Below are positions 38,898 through 46,735 of a DNA stretch of 64,000 nucleotides, in pieces (positions within the stretch are counted from its first letter, which is position 1; each line of letters starts with the position of its first letter). The stretch is from Bog-756 sp963845485 (GTDB lineage: Bacteria > Actinomycetota > Acidimicrobiia > Acidimicrobiales > RAAP-2), in assembly GCA_963845485.1 (NCBI GenBank), contig CAWJSI010000014.1:372001-436000 (forward strand). Direction: 5' to 3'. The notes under the pieces are model-generated. The model had not been told where the DNA came from and did not search any database. It saw nothing but the letters and a program-made list of their open reading frames with translations. The translations under genes were made by a program, and so were the position numbers.

Positions 38898-40163
38898 GTG
38901 GACTTCGTTTCTGGGCTTCGTTGCCGTGAATGTGGGCGTGCCTATCCGGCCGAGGCGTTGCACGTGTGCGACTACTGCTTCGGTCCGCTCGAGGTGACCT
39001 ACGACTACGACGCCGTGGCCACCACCATGACCAGAGAGCGCGTGGCCTCGGGCCCCCGATCGATCTGGCGCTACGCCGATCTGCTCCCTGTGCACGACCC
39101 TGCCCCCGTCGACCTCGGAGCGGGCTTCACCCCGCTCGTGCGGGCCGATCGGCTGGCCGCCGAGCTCGGTCTCGGGGAGCTGTGGATCAAAGACGACACG
39201 GCCAACCCCACGGGATCGTTCAAGGACCGGGTGGTGTCGGTGGCGCTGACCAAGGCTCGCCAACTCGGCTTCAAGATCGCCGCCTGTGCCTCGACGGGGA
39301 ACCTGGCCAACTCGGTCGCCGCCCATGCGGCTCGGGCGGGCATGGAGTCGGTGGTGTTGATCCCCCACGATCTCGAGACGGCCAAGATCACCATGACGTC
39401 GGTCTACGGGGGCACGGTCATCGCCGTCGACGGGAGCTACGACGACGTCAACCGGCTGTGTGCCGAGCTGACCAGCGAGCAGCCGACGTGGGCGTTCGTC
39501 AACGTCAACGTGCGCACCTACTACGCCGAGGGCTCGAAGACCCTGGCCTTCGAGGTGGGTGAGCAGCTCGGGTGGCAGGCGCCCGACCATGTGGTGGTGC
39601 CCATCGGTTCGGGGAGCCAGCTGACCAAGGTGGCCAAGGGGTTCGAGGAGCTGTGGAAGGTGGGACTGCTCGACGAGGAGCCCCACGTCCGGATCTCGGG
39701 TGCCCAGGCGGCCGGATGCTCGCCGGTGGCCACCGCCTTCGCCGAGGGGACCGACGCCATCCGGCCGGTCAAGCCCGACACCATCGCCAAGTCCCTGGCC
39801 ATCGGCAATCCGGCCGACGGCTGGTACGCACTCGACGCCATCCGCACCTCCGGTGGCGCCTGTGCGTCGGTCACCGACGACGAGGTCCTCGAGGGGATCC
39901 GTCTGCTGGCCCGGACCGAGGGCATCTTCGCCGAGACGGCTGGTGGTGTGACCATCGCCACACTGGCCAAGCTGGCCGCCCAGGGTGTGGTCCGGTCGGA
40001 CGAACGGGTGGTGGCGCTGGTCACCGGACACGGGCTGAAGACCGTCGAGGCCCTCAACGACTCGGTGGGCCCGACGACGACCATCGCCCCCACGCTCGAA
40101 GCCTTCGACCGGGCCATGGCCGAGAACGAATCGAACGACCTGTCAGCGAGGAGCCCACGATGA
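38898..40163 (+). CDS. thrC: Threonine synthase-family PLP enzyme under SAM riboswitch control
   Basis: 421 aa. N-terminal zinc-ribbon-like segment (LRCRECGRAYP ... HVCDYCFGPLEV), then the fold-type II PLP domain with the Schiff-base lysine in NPTGSFKDRVVSVAL, phosphate-binding GSGSQLTKV and the C-terminal VTGHGLKTVEAL. By homology it converts O-phosphohomoserine to threonine. A SAM riboswitch and a CysO-like partner coupled by ATGA overlap are unexpected for threonine synthesis; a gamma-replacement with a protein thiocarboxylate giving homocysteine is an alternative. GTG start with GAGGAG upstream. Confidence 0.88.
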   Translation: MDFVSGLRCRECGRAYPAEALHVCDYCFGPLEVTYDYDAVATTMTRERVASGPRSIWRYADLLPVHDPAPVDLGAGFTPLVRADRLAAELGLGELWIKDDTANPTGSFKDRVVSVALTKARQLGFKIAACASTGNLANSVAAHAARAGMESVVLIPHDLETAKITMTSVYGGTVIAVDGSYDDVNRLCAELTSEQPTWAFVNVNVRTYYAEGSKTLAFEVGEQLGWQAPDHVVVPIGSGSQLTKVAKGFEELWKVGLLDEEPHVRISGAQAAGCSPVATAFAEGTDAIRPVKPDTIAKSLAIGNPADGWYALDAIRTSGGACASVTDDEVLEGIRLLARTEGIFAETAGGVTIATLAKLAAQGVVRSDERVVALVTGHGLKTVEALNDSVGPTTTIAPTLEAFDRAMAENESNDLSARSPR

Positions 40164-40435
40164 GCGTCACGGTACGCGTCCCCACCCAGCTGCGCACCCT
40201 CACCGGCGGTACCGGTGAGGTGAGTGTCGAAGGGTCGACCGTGGGCGAGGCGCTGAAGGCCCTCGACGCCGCCCACGCCGGTTTCGCCGAGAGGATCTTC
40301 GACGACCAGGGCGAGCTCCGACGGTTCGTCAACGTGTTCCTCGCCGACGAGGACGTGCGCTTCTTGGAGGGCCTCTCCACCCCGGTGGCCGACGGCCAGA
40401 CGCTCTCGATCGTGCCGGCTGTGGCCGGCGGCTGA
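40160..40435 (+). CDS. cysO: CysO/MoaD/ThiS-type sulfur-carrier protein
   Basis: 91 aa ubiquitin-like protein: VTVRVPTQLRTLTGG, VSVEGSTVGEALKALDAAHAGFAERIFDDQGELRRFVNVFLADEDVRFLEGL and the exposed C-terminus SIVPAVAGG, closely resembling mycobacterial CysO. The terminal Gly-Gly is the site of adenylation and thiocarboxylation. In mycobacteria CysO pairs with CysM (O-phosphoserine) and the Mec protease; here the partner is the threonine-synthase-like gene, sharing ATGA. No MoeZ-type activating enzyme is adjacent. Confidence 0.9.
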   Translation: MSVTVRVPTQLRTLTGGTGEVSVEGSTVGEALKALDAAHAGFAERIFDDQGELRRFVNVFLADEDVRFLEGLSTPVADGQTLSIVPAVAGG

Positions 40436-40490
40436 CGTCGGCGACACCGGTGCGACCGGTGCCTCCGGTGCCTCCGGGCGGGACTGAGGC

Positions 40491-41111
40491 TCAGGCCCCG
40501 AGCCCGTGCAGCATGAACTCGCAGATACGGGCCGCGGCGTCGGCGGCATCGGGGGGAAGTGGCTCGGCAGCCCGAATGGACATGGCGCCGTAGATCTGTT
40601 GGCCGATCAGGCTCACGGCCTGATCGGGGTCCATCGTACGGAAGGTGCCCGAGGCCACTCCGTCGACGTACAGGTCGGTGAGGAGTCGGGCGATGTTGAG
40701 GCCGATGAGGGCCAGCTCGGTCCCCACGGCCTCCCCGCCCTGGCTGACCGTTCCCTGCGTGAGGAGGGCCAGGCGGAAGAAGGCCGGATTGTCGTCGATC
40801 CTCACGAGCATGGCCTCGACCAGTCGTTGGAGCCGGTGGGTGGGCTCGACATCCTCCTCCCAGGTTTCGGCGACGTCCTCCAGAAGCTGGTCGTGCATCC
40901 CCTTCAGGCAGGCGCGCAGCAACTCGTCCCGATTGGCGAAGTAGACGTAGACCGTGGAGCGGGCCACCCCCGCCTCGGCGGCGATGTCGTCCATGGACAC
41001 ATCGGTGGTGCCGCGCTCGCCGAACAGCCGCCTGGCCACTTCGATGACCTGATCACGCCGGAAGTCCCGGATGACCTCTTTGATGGTGCCGGCCGGCCGG
41101 CGCTCCGGCAT
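40491..41111 (-). CDS. TetR-family regulator, second gene of the P450 operon
   Basis: 206 aa. HTH: RDQVIEVARRLFGERGTTDVSMDDIAAEAGVARSTVYVYFANRDELLRA. The C-terminal domain carries LVEAMLVRIDDNPAFFRLALLTQG. Its ATG shares one base with the P450 stop (TGATG), so it is translated with the P450 and probably binds the palindrome upstream of that gene, forming a feedback loop. Confidence 0.87.
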   Translation of the reverse strand: MPERRPAGTIKEVIRDFRRDQVIEVARRLFGERGTTDVSMDDIAAEAGVARSTVYVYFANRDELLRACLKGMHDQLLEDVAETWEEDVEPTHRLQRLVEAMLVRIDDNPAFFRLALLTQGTVSQGGEAVGTELALIGLNIARLLTDLYVDGVASGTFRTMDPDQAVSLIGQQIYGAMSIRAAEPLPPDAADAAARICEFMLHGLGA

Positions 41112-42364
41112 CAGGCCGAGACGCGCGCAGCCGGCGGGAAGGCCACAGGAATGTGCTTCACGCCGCTGATGAAGGCTGACTGCAACCGCTCGACCTCGCC
41201 GTCGAGGGCGATGTCGGGCATGCGGTCGAGCAGGTGCTCGAACATCACTCTGATCTCCATGCGGGCGAGGTTCGCCCCCAGGCAGAAGTGCGGTCCGCCG
41301 GCACCGAAGGCCATGTGGGGGTTGGGGTCGCGGGTGATGTCGAAGCTCTGGGGGTTGGTAAAGACCGCCTCGTCACGGTTGGCCGAGATGTGGAAGAAGA
41401 CCACCTTGGTGTCCTCGTCGATGTGGTGGTCGCCGAGATCGAAGGCGCTGGTGGTCTGGCGACGGAAGTTCATCACCGGGCTGACGTAGCGCAGCATCTC
41501 CTCGGTGGCCGAGGGCAGCAGCGAGCGGTCCTTCCTGAGCATGTCCCACTGCTCCGGATGGTCGAAGAAGGCGGCCATGCCTCCCGAGATGAGGTTCCGG
41601 GTGGTCTCGTTCCCGGCCACGGTGAGGAGGAGGAAGAACAGCTCGAGCTCCACCGAGTTGAGCTTCTCGCCTTCAACCTCGACGTCGGTGAGCACGCTCA
41701 TCAGATCCTCGTGGGGGTCGATGCGCTTGGACTCGAAGAGGGCGGAGGCGTAGGCGTACAGCTCCATGGCCGCCTGTTGCGGGACCGATTCGTCCGTCTG
41801 GTACTCGGGATCGTCACTGCCGATCATCCGGTTGGACCAGTTGAACATCCGGTGCCGGTCCTCGTTGGGCACGCCGAGCAGTTCGGCGATGACCACCAAC
41901 GGGAGCTCGGCGGCGATGTCGGTGACGAAGTCGGCGCTGCCCTTCTCGATGACCGAGTCGATGATGGTGTCGGCGGCCGCGTTGATCCGCTCGTGGAGCT
42001 GATTGACCATGCGGGGCGTGAAGCCTTTGTTGACCAGCCGCCGGTAACGGGTGTGGAGCGGAGGGTCCATGTTCAACATGAGCATCTGCTGCTGGGCCAG
42101 GTCGTCGGGGCCCAGGTCCCAGAGGAAGGTGGCCTGCTTGGAGGACGAGAAGTGTTCGTAGTCGCGGTTGACCGTGGTGGCACCGGCATGGGAGGTGACC
42201 GCCCAGAACCCGGGACCCGCCTCTTCTTCCTGCCACCACACCGGGGCGTTCTTCCGGAGGTAGGCGAACCACTCGTGGGGCACCCGCTCGGTGAAGGCCT
42301 TGGAGTCCAGCAGATTGATGTCGTCGAAGGTGACGTTGCTGATGTCGATCTCGTCGTGGGGCAT
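41111..42364 (-). CDS. Cytochrome P450
   Basis: 417 aa soluble bacterial class P450. I-helix oxygen-activation motif LLTVAGNETTRNLISGGM, K-helix ExxR in ATEEMLRYVSPVMNFRR, and haem-binding FGAGGPHFCLGANLAR with the thiolate Cys near residue 361. The sequence is of the CYP125/CYP142/linalool-hydroxylase-like type seen in actinobacterial steroid and terpenoid oxidation; substrate is not assigned. Start chosen at ATG 42364 (MPHDEIDIS); a TTG at 42382 is in frame. No ferredoxin gene is adjacent. Confidence 0.92.
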   Translation of the reverse strand: MPHDEIDISNVTFDDINLLDSKAFTERVPHEWFAYLRKNAPVWWQEEEAGPGFWAVTSHAGATTVNRDYEHFSSSKQATFLWDLGPDDLAQQQMLMLNMDPPLHTRYRRLVNKGFTPRMVNQLHERINAAADTIIDSVIEKGSADFVTDIAAELPLVVIAELLGVPNEDRHRMFNWSNRMIGSDDPEYQTDESVPQQAAMELYAYASALFESKRIDPHEDLMSVLTDVEVEGEKLNSVELELFFLLLTVAGNETTRNLISGGMAAFFDHPEQWDMLRKDRSLLPSATEEMLRYVSPVMNFRRQTTSAFDLGDHHIDEDTKVVFFHISANRDEAVFTNPQSFDITRDPNPHMAFGAGGPHFCLGANLARMEIRVMFEHLLDRMPDIALDGEVERLQSAFISGVKHIPVAFPPAARVSA

Positions 42365-42385
42365 ATCGGATGCTCGTTCCAATCC

Positions 42386-42404
42386 ATCGGACAGTGTGTC
42401 CGAT
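42386..42404. promoter_or_regulatory. Operator palindrome ATCGGACA-GTG-TGTCCGAT
   Basis: A perfect 8-bp inverted repeat with a 3-bp spacer, starting at the predicted transcription start of the P450-tetR operon. A TetR dimer here would block initiation or early elongation. Confidence 0.65.
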
Positions 42405-42411
42405 TAGTTGG

Positions 42412-42440
42412 ATCGTACGTCCGAACGAACGTTTCGTCAA
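42412..42440 (-). promoter_or_regulatory. Promoter TTGACG-N17-TACGAT for P450-tetR
   Basis: On the minus strand TTGACG (42440-42435) and TACGAT (42417-42412) are spaced by 17 nt. The start near 42405 gives a leader of about 41 nt holding the palindrome. Confidence 0.7.
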
Positions 42441-42476
42441 TGGCGGGACCGGCGGTCGGCCTTGTCGGACCCCCGG

Positions 42477-43376
42477 TCAGGCTGCGGGTGGGCGGACCTG
42501 GGCTGCGAGGTCGGTTCGAGGGGGGAGCGAACCAGGGTGGATCAGGGCGGCCAGGGCCTCGACCCCGTCGACCAGCCGCGGGCCGGGCCGGACGATGACT
42601 GCGTCGGCGTCCACCGCCCACACCGGGAGGTTCGGAGCCAGGCACCCCCGGTCGATCAGCTCCTCAGCGAGGCCCACGGCTCCGTCCAGGCGGAAGCCGC
42701 ACGGCGCCACCACGACCAGGTCGGCCCCGACGGCGGCGACGTCCGCCCATCGGACCTCGGACGACCGGGTCCCGGAACGCCCGAGAAGCGGCCGGCCGCC
42801 GGCCGCCTCCACCAGGTCGGGGACCCAGTGGCCCGAGGTGAACGGCGGATCGGTCCACTCGAGCACGGCCACACCCGGACGCGCCCCGCCGGCCACGGAC
42901 TTGGCTACCGCCCCCAGGCGACGCCGCAGAGAAGCCACGAGCTGGTCGGCGGCCTGCTCCCGGCCGGTGGCCCGGCCGACGGCCCCGATGGAGCCGAGCA
43001 CCTGTTCCAGCGTCATGGGGTCGAGGGTCAGCACCTCGGCCCGACAGCCCAGGTGGTCGAGGGCGGCGTCCACCTCGTGACTGTCCAGCGCGCAGACCGC
43101 ACACAGATCCTGGGTGACCACCAGTTCGGGGTCGAGGTCCCGGAGCGCGCCCTCGTCGAGGGTGTAGAGGTCCTCGCCCGCAGCGAGACGGGCCCTCACC
43201 GCGCGATCGATCTCGGCCGGGCTCATGCCCCCGGCGAGCTCGGTCGACGAGACGATGGTCCGCTGACGGGCCTCGTCGGGGAAGTCGCACTCGAACGTCA
43301 CGCCGGTCACCTCGTCGCCGGCCCCGATGGCGAAGAGGATCTCGGTGGCCGAGGGGATGAGGGAGACGATCCGCAC
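42477..43376 (-). CDS. BtuF/TroA-like periplasmic-binding-fold protein, probably corrinoid related
   Basis: 299 aa. RIVSLIPSATEILFAIGAGDEVTGVTFECDFP at the N-terminus, DPELVVTQDLCAVCALDSHEVDAAL with the CxxC typical of this subfamily, and EWTDPPFTSGHWVPDLVEAAGG. It has the helical-backbone fold of cobalamin- and siderophore-binding proteins but no signal peptide or lipobox, so it is probably cytoplasmic. GTG 43376 lies 6 nt after a TACCGT box. No ABC transporter is adjacent. Confidence 0.8.
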   Translation of the reverse strand: MRIVSLIPSATEILFAIGAGDEVTGVTFECDFPDEARQRTIVSSTELAGGMSPAEIDRAVRARLAAGEDLYTLDEGALRDLDPELVVTQDLCAVCALDSHEVDAALDHLGCRAEVLTLDPMTLEQVLGSIGAVGRATGREQAADQLVASLRRRLGAVAKSVAGGARPGVAVLEWTDPPFTSGHWVPDLVEAAGGRPLLGRSGTRSSEVRWADVAAVGADLVVVAPCGFRLDGAVGLAEELIDRGCLAPNLPVWAVDADAVIVRPGPRLVDGVEALAALIHPGSLPPRTDLAAQVRPPAA

Positions 43377-43382
43377 CGGGCC

Positions 43383-43388
43383 ACGGTA
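43383..43388 (-). promoter_or_regulatory. -10 box TACCGT for the BtuF-like gene, leaderless
   Basis: TACCGT, 6 nt, GTG at 43376. Confidence 0.55.
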
Positions 43389-43448
43389 CCAAGTGGCGCC
43401 GGACGCACTACTGGGCCGGAGGACGGGCAACGCCCCGGCACGAGCCGC

Positions 43449-43814
43449 TCAGGTGGCCCAGTCGACCTCGCCGTCCATGATGACCCGTGGCTCTTCGGTG
43501 AGGACGAACTCCAGGTGGTCGGTGTCGAGGAACTTGGGGAGGTCCTCGAACATGGCCGGCGAGTCGACGTCGCTCATGTGGGCGTAGTAGTCGTCCATGG
43601 AGTTGAACCACTGGACGGTGACCCCGTCGTAGCCGGACCGGTCGTCATCGCCGCGGTAGTCGCCGAGCGGCCGGGGGTTCTGCTCGTAGCGGACCACGTG
43701 GCTGCCGCACCGGCTGCCGGCGATGAGCGGGCCGTGACTGTTCTTCCAGTAGTCCTGGAACTCGGCCGGGGTCATCCCCTCCTTGCGCTTCAGCAGACAG
43801 GTCAACTTGATCAT
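43449..43814 (-). CDS. EthD-domain protein
   Basis: 121 aa. MIKLTCLLKRKEGMTPAEFQDYWKNSHGPLIAG is the EthD ferredoxin-like fold signature, and a second half DGVTVQWFNSMDDYYAHMSDVDSPAMFEDLPKFLD completes a dimeric alpha-beta barrel. EthD proteins accompany oxidative degradation pathways (for example ethyl tert-butyl ether P450). Proximity to the P450 two genes away fits, but it has its own promoter. RBS GGGGAGGA precedes the ATG. Confidence 0.85.
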   Translation of the reverse strand: MIKLTCLLKRKEGMTPAEFQDYWKNSHGPLIAGSRCGSHVVRYEQNPRPLGDYRGDDDRSGYDGVTVQWFNSMDDYYAHMSDVDSPAMFEDLPKFLDTDHLEFVLTEEPRVIMDGEVDWAT

Positions 43815-43852
43815 CGAGGTGGTCCTCCCCTGGTGGATCCGACGGGCCACTA

Positions 43853-43858
43853 ACCATA
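43853..43858 (-). promoter_or_regulatory. Possible -10 box TATGGT for the EthD gene
   Basis: TATGGT on the minus strand about 38 nt upstream of the ATG at 43814. Confidence 0.4.
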
Positions 43859-43884
43859 GGTCCCGTCCCGGTCGGCCCTAGCGG

Positions 43885-44706
43885 TCAGGAGGCGAGCTGG
43901 GCGCAGAACAGGTCGGTGACGTAGGGCATGGCGATGGGCTGGGGGAGCCCGGCGGCGAACGCCTCGACCTCGTCGAGCAGGGCCCGCTGGTCGCCATCAG
44001 GGAGTACCTGGACGTAGCTCCGGGAGGCCACCTGGCCCACGAAGGTCGGGAGGTCCAGCCACTGGGTGAAGGGCAGCTTGGTCCTCTGCACCGCCTCGAA
44101 CCGACCGCTCTGGTCGATGTCGGCGCCGAAGTCCTTGCCGATGGGGTAGGGCGCCATGGTGTCCCACTTGGAGATGCGCACCAGCTCCTGGACGAGGGGA
44201 ACTGACTCGTCCCGTTCGTTCCAGATGAGCACCAACCACCCTCGGGGCCGGAGGACCCGGGCCACCTCGGCCAGGGCCGTCGGGGGATCGAACCAGTGGA
44301 AGGCCTGGGCCACGACGACGGCGTCCACGGTGGCGTCGCCCAGGGGGATCCGCTCGGCCGTGGCCCCCACGAGGGGTACCCCGGGGACCACCCGGGAGAA
44401 GACCTCGCGCATGGACGGCGACGGCTCGGCGGCCACGCAGGCCAGGTGCCGCTCGTGGAGCTGGCGGGTCATCTTGCCGGTGCCCGCGGCCAGGTCGAGG
44501 ACCCGGCGTCCGGCGACGAGGTCGGCTGTCTCGACCAGCAGGTCGACCGCCTCATCGGGATAGGAGGGTCGGGCCCGCTCATAGATGTCCGACCCCGATT
44601 CGAACCCCGCCCGACCGAGCTGGGACCGGGCGGCGGCACGCCTGTCGTCGGTCGGCACCGGGCCGTCATCGGGAGGTGGGGCGGTGGTGGTCGGGTCGTC
44701 GGACAC
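43885..44706 (-). CDS. Class I SAM-dependent methyltransferase
   Basis: 273 aa. After a disordered Asp/Pro-rich start, motif I reads RRVLDLAAGTGKMTRQLHE, post-I LACVAAEPSPSMREVF, motif II GDATVDAVVVAQAFHWFDPPTAL and motif III RVLRPRGWLVLIWNERDE. It belongs to the Methyltransf_11 group with the HWF signature. Substrate unknown. GTG start 6 nt downstream of TAGAGT (leaderless). Confidence 0.85.
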   Translation of the reverse strand: MSDDPTTTAPPPDDGPVPTDDRRAAARSQLGRAGFESGSDIYERARPSYPDEAVDLLVETADLVAGRRVLDLAAGTGKMTRQLHERHLACVAAEPSPSMREVFSRVVPGVPLVGATAERIPLGDATVDAVVVAQAFHWFDPPTALAEVARVLRPRGWLVLIWNERDESVPLVQELVRISKWDTMAPYPIGKDFGADIDQSGRFEAVQRTKLPFTQWLDLPTFVGQVASRSYVQVLPDGDQRALLDEVEAFAAGLPQPIAMPYVTDLFCAQLAS

Positions 44707-44712
44707 AGGGCA

Positions 44713-44718
44713 ACTCTA
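44713..44718 (-). promoter_or_regulatory. -10 box TAGAGT for the methyltransferase gene, leaderless
   Basis: TAGAGT on the minus strand, 6 nt, GTG at 44706. Confidence 0.55.
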
Positions 44719-44796
44719 TTGAGTGCCGCCCGGTCGTCGGGACTCATTTCGGACGGTCCCCGACGTCGGCAATCGCCCGGGGCCACGGCCATCAGT

Positions 44797-44802
44797 TAGC
44801 GT
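44797..44802 (+). promoter_or_regulatory. -10 box TAGCGT upstream of the acyltransferase gene
   Basis: TAGCGT is followed by 6 nt and a GTG at 44809, the leaderless spacing, but that GTG is not in the acyltransferase frame. The coding start is more likely GTG 44831, giving a 22-nt leader. Confidence 0.45.
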
Positions 44803-44830
44803 CGCGGGGTGACTGCTGGCAGCCCGGGCC

Positions 44831-45697
44831 GTGACGACCGCGCGAATTACCGAGCTCAACCTTCCCGTGGCCGGTGGCGGTACGGCCGGTGCCCCTCGGC
44901 ATCCCTCGCTCTCGGACCGGGCGCCGGCTCCGCGCCACCGACGGTGGGCCAACGCCCTCATCCACGTGGGGTGGAACTGGGTGGCGCGGTACGGGGCCAC
45001 CGGGCCCGACGACCGGCTGGCCGGTCGGTTCGGTTTCTTCGGTGCCGGCAGCTGCCTGGCCTTCCCGACGGGGGCCGTCTTCGGTGAGCGGTGGATCCAC
45101 CTCGGGCGGGACACTCTGGTCGGGCCACACGTCAGCATTTCGGCGGGTATGGTGCCGGGCCAGACCATGGTCACCGATCCGGTGGTGCGCATCGGTGATC
45201 GCTGCATGATCGGCCGGGGCAGCCATATCGTCGGCCACTTCGAGATCGACATCGGTGACGATGTCCATACCGGTCCGTACGTGTACATCACCGACCAGAA
45301 CCACGGTTACGAGGACCCCGACAAGGTGGTCCACGTCCAGTGGCCCAGTGACGACCCCGTGCGTATCGGTGCCGGTAGTTGGTTGGGCACCGGCGTCGTC
45401 GTCCTCCCCGGCTCCCGACTGGGCAGGAACGTAGTGGTGGGGGCCGGGGCCGTGGTGCGGGGCACCTTTCCCGACCACTGCGTCATCGCCGGCGTCCCCG
45501 CCCGGATCGTCCGGCGCTACGTGCCCGGATCGGGATGGATCGACGGCCCGCCGGACAAAGGATCGGTCCCGACGGCCACCACCGTCCCCGAGGAGCCCCC
45601 GGTGGGTTCGTCCGGTGGATCGCCGCCCGCTAGTGGCGAAGCCGGCCCCGTGCCCGGGGCGGTGGCGAGTTCGACGTCGGGCCGCCCCAGCCCGTAG
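44831..45697 (+). CDS. Left-handed beta-helix (hexapeptide) acyltransferase-like protein
   Basis: 288 aa. The hexapeptide repeat region runs from about residue 70 to 225 (for example WIHLGRDTLVGPHVSISAG, VRIGDRCMIGRGSHIVGHFEIDIGDDVHTGPYVYITDQNHGYED, GAGSWLGTGVVVLPGSRLGRNVVVGAGAVV, VIAGVPARIVRRY), typical of maltose/galactoside O-acetyltransferase relatives. The catalytic His is probably in DQNHGYED. A disordered Pro/Ser/Gly tail of about 55 residues is encoded antisense to the patatin gene's tail. Substrate unknown. Confidence 0.85.
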   Translation: MTTARITELNLPVAGGGTAGAPRHPSLSDRAPAPRHRRWANALIHVGWNWVARYGATGPDDRLAGRFGFFGAGSCLAFPTGAVFGERWIHLGRDTLVGPHVSISAGMVPGQTMVTDPVVRIGDRCMIGRGSHIVGHFEIDIGDDVHTGPYVYITDQNHGYEDPDKVVHVQWPSDDPVRIGAGSWLGTGVVVLPGSRLGRNVVVGAGAVVRGTFPDHCVIAGVPARIVRRYVPGSGWIDGPPDKGSVPTATTVPEEPPVGSSGGSPPASGEAGPVPGAVASSTSGRPSP

Positions 45698-46668
45698 CGA
45701 CGGACCACTTCGGAGGCCTCCTCGCGGCCCTGGGCGATGAGGGCCTCGGTGGTGGAGAAGTCGGCGAAGTCACGGGCCTCGTCCTCACTCCCACTGCACA
45801 CGATGACCTCCACCCCCGGGGGCAGCAGGGCCATATCCCGGGCGAAGCGGGCATGGATCGAGATCAACAAGGCGTTGAGCGTGGCCTCCACGGGGCGGCG
45901 GGGTGACACCGGGGTGAACGACGGCGGTGCGCAGAGCAGCACGACGATCCGGGTGGCCCCTGCGTCGATGGCCCGCCGTATCGGTACGTTGTCGACCACG
46001 CTCCCGTCGATGAAGCGCTCGCCGTCGATCTCGACCGGGGGGAAGATGGCCGGGATGGCCGACGAGGCGAGGACGGCCTCGACGGCGGGGCCATAGGTGA
46101 ACCAGCGCTCGCCGCCGTCGGTCAGTGAGGTGGCCACCACCTCGATGGGGATGACGGCGTCTTCGAGTCGCTCGAAGCCGATCCCCTCCTCGATGACCCG
46201 ACGAAGCCCGTCGTTGACGAACACCGAGTCCCGCTGCTGGACGTAGAGCCAGGGTCCGTGCAGTCGACCCTGGGGATAGACCGACTCGCGCGTGAGGCTG
46301 CGCCAGATGTCGGTCATGCGCTGGACGCCCTCGCGAGTGGGATCGCCCGCAAATGCCGCGCCGTTCACCGCACCCACCGACGAGCCGTAGATGCGGTCGG
46401 GCACGAACCCGTGCTCGGTCAGGACCTGGAGCATCCCGATCTGGACCGCTCCCCGGGTCCCACCACCGGCCAGGACCAGCGCGGTCCGCGGCCCACGGTC
46501 GTCGGGCTCCACCTCCTCGTCGGACCCGTCCTCGGCCAACCAACGTGACCGGGCGAGCGCGGCCCGTTGCAGGGTGAACCGGAGGACCAGCACGATGAGT
46601 ACCACGGTGACCACGACGAACACCGTGAACACGACGGCGAAGGCGGTGACGGCAGCCGGGATCATCAT
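45517..46668 (-). CDS. Patatin-like phospholipase (RssA type) with N-terminal membrane anchor
   Basis: 383 aa. One N-terminal span (AVTAFAVVFTVFVVVTVVLIVLV), then oxyanion-hole GGGTRGAVQIGML, nucleophile IYGSSVGAVNGAAFAG (GxSxG), and the catalytic Asp in ERFIDGSVVDNVP (DGx). It hydrolyses lipid acyl esters, probably at the membrane. The C-terminal ~50 residues are low complexity and overlap the convergent acyltransferase gene by 181 nt. ATG 46668 lies 8 nt after TAGCCT. Confidence 0.87.
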   Translation of the reverse strand: MMIPAAVTAFAVVFTVFVVVTVVLIVLVLRFTLQRAALARSRWLAEDGSDEEVEPDDRGPRTALVLAGGGTRGAVQIGMLQVLTEHGFVPDRIYGSSVGAVNGAAFAGDPTREGVQRMTDIWRSLTRESVYPQGRLHGPWLYVQQRDSVFVNDGLRRVIEEGIGFERLEDAVIPIEVVATSLTDGGERWFTYGPAVEAVLASSAIPAIFPPVEIDGERFIDGSVVDNVPIRRAIDAGATRIVVLLCAPPSFTPVSPRRPVEATLNALLISIHARFARDMALLPPGVEVIVCSGSEDEARDFADFSTTEALIAQGREEASEVVRRYGLGRPDVELATAPGTGPASPLAGGDPPDEPTGGSSGTVVAVGTDPLSGGPSIHPDPGT

Positions 46669-46676
46669 CGATCCAG

Positions 46677-46682
46677 AGGCTA
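46677..46682 (-). promoter_or_regulatory. -10 box TAGCCT for the patatin gene, near-leaderless
   Basis: TAGCCT on the minus strand ends 8 nt before ATG 46668. Confidence 0.45.
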
Positions 46683-46722
46683 TCGGCGGCCGGGCCACCT
46701 TCCCGCTGTGACACCCATCGTG

Positions 46723-46728
46723 CACTCT
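46723..46728 (+). promoter_or_regulatory. -10 box CACTCT for the nuclease pair, leaderless
   Basis: CACTCT (xANNNT) ends 7 nt before ATG 46736. It is divergent from the patatin promoter only 40 bp away. Confidence 0.4.
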
Positions 46729-46735
46729 TGGTGCC

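Noticed and set aside
38649..40031. Long upstream extension of the gpgS frame
   Set aside because: It runs antisense to thrC and through the riboswitch; family homology begins only after ATG 38648.
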